NCBI GenBank assembly: GCA_021464525.1
Contig: JADRCO010000024.1
Location: forward strand, 1 to 64,000
From: Rhizophagus sp. LPA8_4_AMF
Taxonomy: Eukaryota > Glomeromycota > Glomeromycetes > Glomerales > Glomeraceae
Length of the DNA: 64,000 nucleotides
Direction of reading: 5' to 3'
In this document: one piece after another, positions 36,508 through 49,815 of the stretch
Layout: the number at the start of each line of letters is the position of its first letter
Numbering within the stretch: position 1 is the stretch's first letter
The notes under the pieces: model-generated
What the model was told of the DNA's origin: nothing
Database searches by the model: none
The model's input: the letters and a program-made list of their open reading frames with translations, nothing else
Program-made: the position numbers and the translations under genes

Positions 36508-36648
36508 ATGCAATACAAGGCAAAAGAGTGTCAGGCAGTCATTATGAAGCTACATGTTGATACTGTAATATGTTTTGGCATAAAAGTTCTTCTCAAACCT
36601 TAGAAGCACATTTTGTAAATGATTGTTTAAAAGTTCCATACAATGATT
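36508..36648 (+). pseudogene. Relic of a hAT-type transposase BED zinc finger
   Basis: The plus strand reads GKRVSGSHYEATC, stop, YCNMFWHK, then SSSQTLEAHFVNDC. The spacing C-x2-C ... H-x4-C, preceded by an aromatic-containing stretch, is that of BED fingers at the N-terminus of hAT transposases, a type common in Rhizophagus. A stop lies inside the finger and more stops follow, and no catalytic region can be followed downstream. It is an old DNA-transposon remnant within the CpG-poor block. Confidence 0.6.
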
Positions 36649-39600
36649 AATGAAAAGGCATTAATTAAATTTTATCAAGAAATAGATCTTTGATATTAAT
36701 ATTTTGAAATTTATTATTAGCAAATTTACTAATTATTTTTATGTCTTAAAGTCACTTACCATATGAAGAGATATTCATAATCACTATGATTCATTAATTT
36801 CACTATCCCTAATACTCAATTTTACTATATACCTTATAGTAGGTGAAATTGGAAAAATTCAGGAGGAATTTTTAATAATACATATTATAGGCTGAATATG
36901 CAAATTTATTCAATATTAACATACTATTACCTTGTTAGACAATCTTACTCCTTTTTTTACTATTAAGAAAAAATTATAGATTTTATTACATTCACCGGAG
37001 CAAATACTATCTAAAATCATTCACCATTATGTTAGAGATTTTTATAAATAATAATAGAAGATATAGAGAAAATAATAGTAATAGCGTGTATTCTATATAG
37101 CTGATTACAAATTAAAGTTGTTAAGATTTTTAGTACAACATCATGAAATGTTCATAAGAAGGATATATTTTACATCCAAGAACTATACAAAATATTAAAT
37201 TTTATGCATATCAATAAGATTAACATTGGGAATGGTGAACCTATAACACCTATAACATTTCATTACTGACTAAACAACTTTCATATAAATGGCATGTCAG
37301 ACATTAGTAGGCTTTTTGTATATTTCAGCATTCCAAAGTTCTAACAACTTGTCTATAATAGGAGTTAAATAATGATAATATCCAATCTAAAGATAAAGAA
37401 CCTGTAAACAATCCTAAAAAAAGAGTTTCAAAAAAACCACAACCCTAATGCTGCTGAAAGTATATTAACAACTTCTAAAAATATAGAATAGATATTACAG
37501 AAAAATAAAGTATTGTGATTGATGTAATTACAGCTTTAAGAGCCTACAAGCTGAAAGGATTGTGGTGCAAGGTATTAAAGATGGAATCAGAGATATACAC
37601 AAAATTACATCTGATACAATTAAAGATGCAGGTAATGTCAGCTGTAATTTTATATTTACCATCATGATTTGGTAATACACCTGATAGTACTTGTAAAATT
37701 TAGATAGATTAGCGATTCCTGAAGATTCCAATTATAATGTAGATGACATGACATAAGTTTGTATTGTTTATCATTTTTGAATAAAATTTACTTTCTCAGA
37801 AACAATTATCAGAACCGCAGTTCAATGCCAAAATTTTGTTATCAAAATTAATCCTGGAAAAATATTATTCATATTTACGTCAAAAAACATAAGCGAACAT
37901 ATCCAAATGAGGAATCAACTCTGTCAACTCCGTCAACTTCCCCAAATAAGGTTGGGACATAACTTAATTTTAGTTGTCATTCCGCTTTTTCCTGGACCCA
38001 AATAATACTAAAGATAACTCAGATCCTATATAACAAAATTTCAAAATGAGATATCTCAATCAATATTGTACTTACAAAGATAATATAGATGTCAAAATGC
38101 TCATTTCAATAAGACACCAAACAAGACACCTAGATAAAAGTAACAAAAATGTAATTTTATAAGATTTCTTAGCATGTCATTTTCAACATTTATGGAAAAT
38201 AATCCCAATAAATAGTGTAGTATTGCAAAAAGTTTTCACAAAAACTGGTCATGTTGGAGAAAGTTTTTATGGGATAATATGAATTAAATGTAAATATGGC
38301 ATGATTAACTTACAGGAATAATGAATCCAATCATTTTAAAAGTAAGAATATGGATAATGATAATATACTTAATATTTACTGGCACCACAGTTTTATTAAC
38401 TGTTATAAGTACCAGCTCTTACTTTACTACCCACCAGTCACAAGTACCAGTATGAAAATGTTTAATAATTATGGAACTATTAGGCATATAAATAAAAAAA
38501 GGAATAAATAATTCCAAAGAATTCTCTGGAAAAACATTAACTAGAAAAATTTGAAATCATTATTGAATTTTTTTCCATAATTCTTTAAAAATTATTAAAA
38601 TTAGGATTGTATAGGATTTAAAAATCCTATTAGTATTTTTCAACTTTTATCTGATAATTCTACTTAGACTTATTGGAAAAAGAATTATTTATTATTACTA
38701 TACCAAATTTTTTTTAAAACCATGAGTAAAAAATAATACAAATAAAGAAAACTCTAAATATATGTAGTTTTACCCATTTTTATTATTTCAATTTATTAAT
38801 TTATAAAATTCAAATTCCTTATCATTAGACATCAATATCCAAAATATTTTATATGCTTATTATTTCAAATTATCAAATTTGTGATTAGGATGCAAAGATT
38901 TTTTGTAGAATAAATGTTAAGAATATCAAAAGTAATCATAGTCTATTGCTGAATGGACATGGAATAATTAATCTCCTTCATGAAAAAACAAATCTTGTGC
39001 TTAGATCTGACTTTAATATAAGTAGTAAATAAAGATCATATCAATATAAAATAATGCATTTATATAAGGTTATATTTCAAAGTATTGATTGCGAATTATA
39101 TTAGTAAAATAATTATGCAAATTAAGTAAATCAGAATATTAGAAAATAATCCTGAAATTATTATATTAATTGTGATTACCTATTCAGTTGCCAAGATTTT
39201 CTAAAAAATACTATGGTTATCCATTTTTAGTTTAGTTTGTTCCTTAGACAACATCATGCTGTGATGAAGAGAACATAAAATTGGAGAGTAAAAAAAGTAG
39301 AAATTGTTCATATATGTAAGAAACAAACATTTATTGTGAGTGGGCCATATTCCAGACAAGTGATAATGAAGGAGAGCCAAATTTAGAAATACCTTTGATC
39401 AGTGAAGATGTATGTCTCCTTTGATTATTTTATAACTTTAAATATATTGACTGATATTGGATTTAACAACCACTTTTATCAATCATCAAAATCTTGAATC
39501 TCTCCTATTCAATAAAGTGGCACTGATTAATTTCTTTCATAATAAATCCTTCTCAATGTGATATTCTTGTAGGTAAACAATAACCTTATCTTCAAGCTAT

Positions 39601-41384
39601 TAAATTGCATTTAATAAAACTTTACTTATCTTATATTTACTATTGAAGCCATATTATTTTTTCATAAGTTTATATGCCTATTAAAATTTTTCTATTAAAA
39701 AATGGAAATGAAAACACCAATTTTTTTTTAAGTGTGATAAAAAAAATACTAAAAATCATGGTGAATTTTTAAATTAGGGAATAATAGTTCATTATTTTAC
39801 ATTTTTTTATAATATGCTGCATATATTAAATGTGGATAACACCTATACATTTTATTTTAAGACAGGCCTCTATATCTTAGCATTATAGAATTAACAATTA
39901 TATGATATAACCAAATTAGAGTAACTGAAAGGAATTATAGTAAAAGGATTAGAGTAAAGAAATATATTATTTGATTTTAATATAACTCATTGGAAATCAA
40001 GGTAGTAGAAAAATAAAAAGAATTCTAATGGAAGTATTACAAGAAAAAGAACTTTAAGGAAAAATTGACAAACCAGATTTCTCATGAAGAGAAAAGAAAA
40101 ACAAGGACATTTTCATATCTTCCAACATAGCAAACTGTCCCAAAATACCTCAAAATACCAAGGATATTGTATTAAGTGTTGGTGATCAATAAATACAAAA
40201 CAAAAGGATCAAGCTCTATATTATCAAAACTAATAATAACCAATTATAAAACTTTATTTAGGAGATGAAAATAAAATAATAAAAAGTTTAATTTTATTTT
40301 GGCTGAAAGTTGAAACTTTAAAACTTTTATTATTATTAAAGTCAGAATTCTAAAACTTAACATTATAGATATAACTAGATTAGGTTAATGTGCGGTGACT
40401 TCGTCACCACCAGTTTTTATGTATAATAACATATAGTTACTTTTACAAACTACAAATAAGATTAATTTGTAACTTATAAAATGTCAGATAGATTAAGGGA
40501 AAATAAAATGATACTTTGTTGGTCATATGAAATCTATTTATCAAATTCTATAATATATTGCAATAGATAAAAGTATGTTTATTATTTTTATTTATTTCAT
40601 TTAAAATGTCATTATTGCAAAAATAAATTTTTTATAATGCAAATTAAAGATAAGTCCAAAATAGTTACCATAATTATAAATGTAAATTAAGAAAGAAAAT
40701 TTCTTCACAAATTTATTAGAGTGATTAAGGAATTTTTGGAAGATATATTATTTAATTATTAGTAGAAAATGGTAACTATTGTAAGTTCAGAGCAAATAAA
40801 ACAAATGTAAAATTTATAATTTCATTGGTAAGTCATGTGAAGTACAGAGAAATTTATGGGACTAATCATTACTAACAATTAATAATAATAGATCATAGAT
40901 GACTTTTACTGTATTTTGTACTATATATGATTAAGTATATATTTGCATAAAATTCATGATGACAGCATTACTCAAAAGATTTACTCAATATTATTAGCAT
41001 AATCTCATCTTACTTTTTTATTTATTCAATACTCAGTTATTGAAAGATTACTTATGTTGACAAGATTGTTTTTACTTCATTGTGTACCTAAAAGACTTCT
41101 TTGGAAAAAACTTGTGGTAGGTTTTTGTGTCTATTTGTATTTTTATTTGGTTTGAACTATTATTTATTCATTTTATTGCATTAATTGATAGTGGTCAAAT
41201 AAGCACAATTATTCAATTTATCCTGATAATAAAGATATTACTAGATTTCATCTTGATTTAAGAGTATTAGATGATTTTCCAAAACTCAAAGATGTTGTTA
41301 CTCACATGATGTTTGAATTTCAACATAGTTTGTGGGAAGAGATGTATAAATATTAACAGATTATTTGGAAATTCAAGAAAAAAA
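36649..41384. other. Decayed sequence without recognisable genes
   Basis: No open frame of note and no clear repeat ends. A short palindrome GGTGACTTCGTCACC lies at 40394-40408, in one of the few CpG-containing spots. A 67-codon stretch at 37528-37731 (-) is not supported. Confidence 0.5.
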
Positions 41385-41482
41385 GAAAATTGAAAAAATA
41401 ATTCAAGAAAAAAAGGAAGCTGGAAAAATAATTCCAGAAAAAAAGGAAGCTGGTAAAATAATTTAAGAAAAAAAGGAAGCCA
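41385..41482 (+). repeat. 30-bp coding-type tandem repeat
   Basis: Three to four copies of a 30-bp unit ATAATTCAAGAAAAAAAGGA(AGCTGGAAAA), reading IIQEKKEAGK in one frame. The third complete unit carries a stop (TAA at 41463-41465). It directly precedes, in the same frame, the ORF starting at 41491. Confidence 0.7.
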
Positions 41483-41490
41483 AAGATTTA

Positions 41491-42005
41491 ATGCTTCAAG
41501 AAAAGAAAAAGGTTGAGAAACCTGAATATGAAGCTGATAAGTTGAAATTGTTAAATGAAAATATAGACGAAGTGAATAATCTAAATATTCAAATAGAAGA
41601 GTTAGAAAATAAAATTGAAAAACATAAGCAATGGCATATATTGGAGTTTATTCGTGTACAATCAATACAGGTATTTAAGTAATTTTGGCTAACTTATTCT
41701 TGTGATATTAAAAGGATTCTCAGTGATTTTCTTTTTTTTCACAAAAGTCTTCAACTGAGAAAACAGAACCATTGAATAAGATCTTGGAGCGCTTATTTCA
41801 AGATAAGCAATTTACTTTGTTTTTAGAGAAAGTATGCAAGAAAAATGATTTTCAGCATATTGGTGTCTCAAAATCCTTTCAAACTTATAATCCATGTATT
41901 AAAATAATTGATGCACAAAGTTGGACACCATATGAAGTTTTATTATTAGGTACCATCTATCACCATTACAAAATTCCATTTATATGTCATGATAATGAAA
42001 ACTAG
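41491..42005 (+). CDS. Coiled-coil protein, 145 residues, possibly a decayed gene's 3' half
   Basis: Exon 1 is 41491-41670 and exon 2 is 41748-42005, with a 77-nt GT-AG intron in phase 0. The first 55 residues are a charged coiled coil (EYEADKLKLLNENIDEVNNL). The second exon is more globular, with KQFTLFLEKVCKKNDF and SWTPYEVLLLGTIYHHYK. The frame upstream is also coding-like (KEAGK repeats, and earlier RVLDDFPKLKDVVTHMMFEF near 41250-41320) but is broken by a stop at 41463. This may therefore be the surviving end of a longer gene. No family recognised. Confidence 0.35.
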
Positions 42006-42782
42006 TTGGTCAGTTATCCTTATAAATTCTAAAAAAAAATTCTTTTAATGTGACAAAGCTTTAAGGACTAAGGAGTGTTTTATTCTATCATTCTTTAATA
42101 TTAAATTTATGATATGATGGTAACATAAGCTGCATATAATTTTTATTGATCCTTAGTACTTACCATCACCGATTTTTATTTACTGTTTGAGCTTGATAAT
42201 ACTATATTTTTAAAAATTTTTCATAATTACTTCATCTGATTCTTTTCACTTCCTAGCATAAAAATTAAAAGTAATTATATATGAATTTCTTTTTGATATG
42301 TCATACTTGATATTGTGATAAATGCTTGATTGGGTTGGTGTGAGGCAGACTGATATACAATATATTAATTATCATCTTCCTTAGTGCAAAAATCATTATG
42401 TGATCGATACTATGACAATGTTTAGATCATAAATCTTAATTTGTGTTTTTTGATTATCAAGTAAATCACTTCATGTATTTAACACTTTTATAATTTAAAT
42501 AAACAGACTTAATAAAAAATATTGAAATTTGAAGTATTTTACTAGTGTATTTTTAAATAAGAGTGCTATAAAAGTGTACTGGGTGTGGAATAAAGCTCCA
42601 AACAATTCGGGTTAAAACCAGGAACTTATCCAAAACCAGCTCAAAATTCAGTTTGGTTCAGTTTGAGCCATAGAACTGAAAACCAGCGGTTTTATTCAGT
42701 TTAATCTGATTTTTAAATAAATGCAAAAAATCGAATAGCTGGCCATGTAGTATCGTATAAAGTTGAGCCATATATTGATGGA

Positions 42783-42952
42783 GTCCTCTCAATGAGACGC
42801 GTCAAATGGAGGTAAGAGCATGTCTCTAGCATCAATAGATCGCAAGATAACTTACGCTAAGTGATTGATTTTTATAAAATTAGCATTAGCAAGCTATCTA
42901 TTGATGTTAGAGACATATTTTTACCTCCATTCGACTCATCTCAGTGAGACTA
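42783..42952. mobile_element. Foldback element of about 170 bp
   Basis: The arms of about 60 bp are inverted copies: the left has AATGGAGGTAAGAGCATGTC and CTAGCATCAATAGAT, and the right, read in reverse, has AATGGAGGTAAAAATATGTC and CTAACATCAATAGAT. The outer ends carry CTCAATGAGAC-type sequence. A related end, CGTCTCATTGAGACAAATTA, lies at 43121-43145. No ORF. Confidence 0.65.
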
Positions 42953-43433
42953 ATTTAATGAATTCTAATTCAGTTTTAATTTATTCTTTGTATGATTATT
43001 AGATGGCAAGTAAATGCATACATCAACATTTTAATTTTTAACAAAGATTTTTAAAAATGCAACATTTGATATTATTCGCCATCTAGTGATTGTACATGGA
43101 TGAATTAAAGTTCATTGGATTCGTCTCATTGAGACAAATTAAATGGTGGTTAAAAAATTCTTAAAGCAATCATTTTATGATCAAGTCAATATCTTAGCCA
43201 AGTTACTTCGACCTATAAAAAATGCAATATTAATGCTTGAAGGGAATCAGGCTAATTTAGTTGATTTCACTTTATTATAAACAACACCCTGTACTTTGAA
43301 ACGTCTAAATTTTCTTGTAATCTTTTTTTGAAGCATGTAACCCAATTACAGTATCCACTTAGTGCTTTATTATTTTTCACTTTTTTAATAATTTATCTGC
43401 GAGAGTCAAAAAATCTTTAGTGACGCCATTCTG

Positions 43434-43637
43434 TTATTCCATCATACTAGTTGCATGTTTTGTAGTATTGTGCAGTTGACCAAGGCTGGTTGCAATAAAG
43501 TTTGTGTCATCAGTGTTATCCACCATTTTGTCTACAAGATCTTCATTTCCACAACATATCTCTCTAAAGGGTATGATAATTTTATAGTTTTTAGTTCTTA
43601 AGGTATTAAACTCGAGCTTTGCAGTCTCAACCTCCAT
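43434..43637 (-). pseudogene. Fragment of a short repeated ORF (MEVETAKLEF type)
   Basis: 67-codon frame with ATG at 43637, starting MEVETAKLEFNTLRTKNYK and ending at 43434. I recall similar MxVETxKLEFxxLR starts in many Rhizophagus predicted coiled-coil proteins. Here the helix is short and breaks off, so it is probably a fragment. That family link is from memory only. Confidence 0.35.
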
Positions 43638-43645
43638 AGTTTAGG

Positions 43646-46003
43646 AAAAAAAGGCAAGTAGAAGTATTTTTTTAGAGAAAGTTTTGAGAAACTAAGTTTT
43701 GAGAAACTTTGAAAAATATTAATATTTCAATGTAATAAATTAACAAATGTTGATTTAGCTATTTCACTATAAATTAATATATAATAAATTGTTTAAATTA
43801 CAAAGTATATTTATAAAATTATTTTTAAATAAACTTTTTTATATATTTATTTAATTACTGAATAGGAAAAAATATAACAAAAGAATATTGTGAATGAATA
43901 AAACACATTTTGAATACAAATTTATTACTATTTATTCATAACTTTTTTTTTTTGTTCTTATATTTTTTTTTTAAATCTCTTAATAAAATTCTTATACTTT
44001 TAAGCCCAATCAATTTGTTGAAAAATACCTTTGATATATCTCAGATTGTTAGTAATGTATGTCCAATATCACGGACAATCAAGAATAAATGGAGTAATTA
44101 ACATCTCTGAAAAGTCACCATCAAATATGAAGTTAATTTAAAAAATGAAAAGTTTTTTTGAGTAATGTAAAAGCTAATGTAAAATGTCAATAATATAAAA
44201 TTTTATATGCATTTTAAAAAACAAATTTGTAACTCTACATATCATCAAAGAACAATGGGAAAAGGAACTAATTCAGGCAATACCAGTTTTCAAGTGGTCA
44301 AGAATAACTCTTTTTCTGAGAAATCCCAAGAAACAAACAATGCATTAGGTCAACAATTAAATGTCTAATTGGATTGTAATATGGAAAACAAAGCATTTTG
44401 GACCTCCTAACATGAGTCCTACTGACATGCTGTTTTCACTATTTTGCATTTTTTTTTCTCATAACGCTAACAAACTTTACCCAACCAAATCACTTCTTCT
44501 GATAATAGTTGATAGCAGTTTCCCATGTTATTCATGTATGAGGTCAAAAAAGTATATAAACAACCTTTGTTACAAGATAAAAAATAATCCTATTTTTAAT
44601 TCTACTTTCTGATTAAAATAATAAAGACATATTAAATAGGATATAATATAATATATAAATTTGACTGGTTATTGGTCAATAAAGGATTGTTATTTCTGTA
44701 AAAGAAATTTATTACTATATGTATTTAACATGATTGTTTCCTTTTCAAAAAAGATCTCCTTTTACTTTAGTACTGCTGTAATTATATAATATATCAAATC
44801 CATTTACTAAATATTGTTATGAAATCAAAGTATGTAATTCAATTTTTTAATAAGTATTTCAGCAATGCATGTAACAATCACTAGCAATTCAACTTGATTT
44901 TAAATTCAAATATTTCAATGTAATTTGAATCAATTAAATGATATGTATATATTGCAGCTGTTGGTTAATGTTGTGTTGTAAACCTTCTTTGAAATTATCT
45001 TGCAACAGCAGATTATTAAGGTTGAATATTTCCAGTATATTTTATTAAACAATTAAAATTATATCATTAATATAGTGTCATGAGACTGCCTAGCTTGATA
45101 TATAGACATTTATTTTAGATTTATGAGTGGATCAAAATTTAATTATAACCTTATATTTTTGTTTATAAGTATGTTTTCAGAATAATTCTTACAATAAATT
45201 TAGACATTTCCATTTCCAAGATTAATATATTTGAAGGAAAATGAAATACTTTTTATAAGTCTTGGGTAATGGTTATAATTTCTATGAAGGCTGCTTAATA
45301 CCAATTTCCCAATAGAATTTAAGAAAATCTAAAACATTTTTGGTACCCTATATATATAATCATGGAATATTGTGGAGTAATATTACTTTACAAGTGTAAA
45401 ATTGAGAACATATTCAAATATTGATTAACAATATATTTACTATCATTAGACATGTAAATTATGGACAAATCTTTAATACATTCTTTTGAATCTATTAATC
45501 TATTCTGAGATAATTTCTTTTATTCATCATAATAAGAATATATTTTTGTTATATATAGAAAATATCAAATGATATTAAAATTTCGTAATATTTCTATTAA
45601 TTCTCTCATATTAATTCCCAATATAACATTGGTAATTAACATATTTAACTAATTTAACTATTATTGTTATAAATCATACTATTTTTTATAGCAACTACCC
45701 ATTAAGTTCTATTAATACTCATTTTTCAATTAATCTAAAACAGTATTTAAAATGATAATTTATAATTTTTATATTTTAAGTTATGAACAGTTATATTGTA
45801 TGTGTTTACTAAAAGAAGGGTTAATTTTTTTTAATTTAGATATTTGAATCAATACATTTAGTTATGAAATTATTTGTAATTACTCCCTCTTGTCCTTTCA
45901 GTTAAAAGTTTTTTTACAATATTTAAAGAGAAGAATCTGGTCAGCTAATAATATCAATTAATAGACTTTGAATTAATTATAAAATATTTGGTATTAGTGT
46001 TTA

Positions 46004-46034
<31 letters not shown>

Positions 46035-47746
46035 AATCTAATGACTATTTTATTAAATCAAAAAATTATTTATTACTATTTAATAAAATTATTATATTTT
46101 CTAGAGAAACGAAAAAAATATCAGTTTAAATAATAAATAAATATTCAATTATTTAACTATTATAGTGGTCAACATTATTATGTAAATTAGACAATCAATC
46201 ACAGAATTCAGCGAAGATGCAGTCAAGGAGTTTGGATTAAAGAACATTTTAGTTAAAAATGATCCATTTATTAATTTGGTTTGTAACATAATATTTGCCG
46301 AAAAGTTTCATATAGATAGAAAGTACAAAAATTACATAATACGGAAAAATCATGGCCTACAAAAATCAATCAATGGTTTTGAAGTGATTTCCACTTTTGG
46401 TTAAAAATATCATTTTAATAACCCAAAAATTTTTTTTTAAAGATAAAATATATACTTAAAATAAATTCATCTCAATACATTTCAATACATTATCCGATTG
46501 GTGAAATGTTTTCTATTTTTTTCTGTTAACAAAATGTTGATTCAATATAATTTGTGATTTGGTCAATATTTGCTATTAAATCTTAATCACATAAATACAT
46601 AGTCTTTATTCCGTCTAACAGATTTCTCAATTGCGGTAATCTAATAATTGAAGTTAATTAATTAAACAATGAAATAAAAGATTATAAATTAGACTATTTA
46701 TTCTTCAAAGATCTCATCAATAATTTCTCAAAATGTATTTATCAAATTTCTTAGGTTTCACTTATTTGACAGAAAAAATAGCAGCAGGTATCTTTCAAAT
46801 CATTCACTCCATAATATAGAGGAGAGGTTAAGAACCTTAAATTTCTATTATGGTTATAATATGGAATAGTCAACATATATTCCATAATTTATAGTTCTTT
46901 TTATTCATATATCATGTATGGTCTTCAATTTTCAATGGAAGATATACGATCTGCATCTTTGATTTAGTATAGCCTGCAACGAAAACAATAATGAGAAAGC
47001 AAATACATTAACTATTGACAATATAATATAATAACTTATTGTTCACCAAATTTGCGTTTTCTCTGCAAAAAATCAATTTTCTTACTAAATTACACAAAAA
47101 TATTAATCAGTGATATTACCAGGATTTGGTAATGAGCGATAGTACTTCATATTCTTGACAAATTGTACTACGAACACCTCTGTATTTGTATATTTAAAAT
47201 ACTGTAGAAGTCTGAATCTGTCAATCAGTAATCGTCATAACAGGTAATGTATAAATTATTTATGTAAACTCTACGTAAAGAAACTCCTTAGTAATATTTC
47301 GATATAGAGACATTAAAAATAAGATGACGAAAAATACCATAATTGTCCTTAAATATTGACGCGGAATGAGTTTAATAATTTTTATTTCACTATGTAATCT
47401 ATTAGCGATATCCTTCCTTCAATAAATAAAATAAGATAGAATACGTATTTTATGGTAAAAGCAAACATATTATTTTATTTATATTTACATTGAGGATTCT
47501 TCCAATATTTTATGTTCTTGAGTTAGGACTAAAGGAGGAATATAATGCACGACAAATCCTTTAATAAAAGATTGATATACGAATACTTTTTCTAATATAT
47601 GATCTCACTTCATAAGCCACAAAATCACGTGCGCTCACTTTCGCCAATAAGAGTCAGCATATAATTTTTCTCTATACCACAGGCAAAAACTTTATTTGAA
47701 ATTTTATTTAACTTGCAGCACAAAAAAAATTAATTCGGAATTTTCA
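43646..47746. other. Non-coding interval
   Basis: Continues the CpG-poor block to about 46.1 kb, after which CpG becomes normal again. A (TA)n microsatellite lies at 46008-46030. The stretch 46200-46330 looks weakly coding-like but cannot be assigned. No gene called. Confidence 0.5.
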
Positions 47747-48825
47747 TTATTTTTTACAATAATGATATTCTTTACAAAGCGACTCAATTAACCACACGTA
47801 GAAAGCGGCACAACCTTCCGCTGTTCGCACTACTTGCTACATAATGAATCAAGTCTCATCAGTATGATTATGTGCACAATATTTATCTGTAACGATTTTA
47901 TACTCACCATAATAACTTCCCAACTTCCAACAATATCTCTTATATCGATAATTTGAAATATCTTCCACCAATCTTTTGGAATAGAACACAAACCAGAATC
48001 AATGTAACATTTCGGATGAGAGCTAAATGCCACGTTTTCTATTTCTGTGCAAGTGGTCATATTATTGTTATAGACTGGGACTAATGCATCTTGAAGACAA
48101 AGCATTGTTTTCGTTACCCTTATTAATAATTAAGAAGTATAGTAAAAATTAGTAAACATTGAAAAAATGAGTCTTTATTCTCTCACATCAAATGCACTTC
48201 ATGTGACATCCTTATTTACCATTTCTTTCCATCGTTGCTGAACCGGTTTATGGCATTCGCAAATTTTTCGCAATTCACAAATCCATATCTAATTGGATAT
48301 CTATTGATTCCACAATTAAATTTCTTCTCCAAGCAGTCCGTATAAAAGTTACAAGAATTTAATACAGGACTACTACAATTTGTAGTAAGAGGATGCAGTT
48401 GTGATGATTGTGGTGGTTGTGGCGATTGTGACTGCGGTAGATGTGATAATTTCGATATGTTTTTACAGCCGGTGCATGCATCATCTTTGCAACAATGGCT
48501 ATTTCCATCACCGGTCGCACAACAGCCAGACGTACAAGTACCATATCGACAAATTTTAGTACCACCAGGATTGCATTGAAAAATAGAAGAAAGATCAGAG
48601 CAACCTGTACATTACAAGTACATTAGAAATACTGTAAGAGACGACAAAAATGAACGAAAACATGAGTTATTTACCATTATTCAATTCAGATCCACATTTG
48701 AAACCGCCGACGGTATCATTTGTAATGCATGTGCAGTTGCCAGTATTATTGTAGCAGTCAGCAAAGGTTTCAGGAATGAAAAAGACCAAGAGGTTCAATA
48801 GAAAAAAGTGAATAATATAATTCAT
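47747..48825 (-). CDS. Secreted stanniocalcin-like cysteine-rich protein, 278 residues
   Basis: Exons 48825-48675, 48604-48220, 48118-47908 and 47836-47747; introns of 70, 101 and 71 nt with GT-AG ends and consistent phase. Residues 1-22 are a clear signal peptide ending TFA before DCY. Residues 24-100 form a dense cysteine module (CRYGTCTSGCC, HCCKDDACTGC). A Gln/Pro/Ser linker follows (about 105-125). From about 130 the chain matches the stanniocalcin pattern: DCLEKKFNCG, YGFVNCEKF, DGKKWVTKTMLCLQ, then PKCYIDSGLCSIPKDWW and a final pair of cysteines. Vertebrate stanniocalcins are secreted glycoprotein hormones of calcium and phosphate handling. Fungal relatives exist, but their role is not established. 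It is probably processed through the ER and exported; an apoplastic function is inferred. It looks intact. Confidence 0.8.
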
Positions 48826-49815
48826 TGTTATTTAATGTTAATACTTTTATCTTAATATATTATTATATTATTATATATTTCACAATTACTTTGTTGGTCC
48901 GAAATCCACATTTTATTTGTTTTTATAAATAATTAAAATTCTTTATATTAATCGAATTATACATGAATGACGCTTTTAAAATGAGTGATTGGATTTACCA
49001 TAGTCGGCTTAGAAGTCTGTTGAATTGCAAATTCAAAAGCCACGGAAATGTATCGTTACACTCGGTGATATACAATGATATACAACGGTTGTAATCATAT
49101 TAATGTAAATAAGATTATTAGTTTCGCTAAACTATTATTATTTTATTGGACAAGGCGATTATGTTGATATGACCATATCACGAATATCTTATAAATAGAA
49201 CTCCAATAGAATAAATTCCAGTGCATAAAGATTTACTTCTTTAAAAATGTAATAAAATGTTTTAGTACATGTAGGAAAGTTCAAGAGATGCGTGAACGTT
49301 ACCGAATTTATTAATAGTTTTAATAGTTTAAACATGGTGGATAGAATCACAATTTGCCAAGATCGCCAATAACGCAATCACATTTGCCAAGAAAATTGAT
49401 CAAAAGCGATATATAAGCATTTTTATTATTTTTTCCAATGAACGATTACCACCCGCATATTATACACATGTTAAAAATATAAGCCCGATGTGGTAAACAA
49501 TAAACAATTCATTATTTAGAGTGCGTTACTAAATTAAATTGAAGACCTTCACAAAAAGTACCCATCAAAAAATGTCACGAAAGGGGGGCTTTGTTAGGGG
49601 GTGTGGCTAACGATCACAAGATAAACAAACCGAAATGACAGTTAAGCCTGCTTGTGGCACAGAAAAAATCAAAATGTTTCCGTAAAAAGTACTTGGGAAT
49701 ATGCAATTGTCCGGTATTTTATAATTGACGATCACTATGATAAATCGTGTATCAGGCGCTTGCATTGAATCACGGGATATACCGGATAAATCACTTATTC
49801 GGCATGTATCTTTAA
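48826..49815. other. Non-coding interval
   Basis: Upstream region of the stanniocalcin-like gene, then AT-rich spacer. No gene recognised. Confidence 0.5.

Larger units (their letters stand above)
36100..46100. other. CpG-depleted, gene-poor block
   Basis: About 10 kb in which CpG is nearly absent. I find no CpG from about 38,000 to 39,088 and only one more before about 40,390. TG and CA are common. The flanking DNA on both sides keeps CpG. The block contains scraps of transposase and other coding sequence, listed separately. This fits long CpG methylation and deamination of silenced repeat DNA. The mechanism is inferred. Confidence 0.75.

Noticed and set aside
46008-46030. (TA)n run considered as an origin or regulatory site
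   Set aside because: A plain microsatellite with no supporting context.
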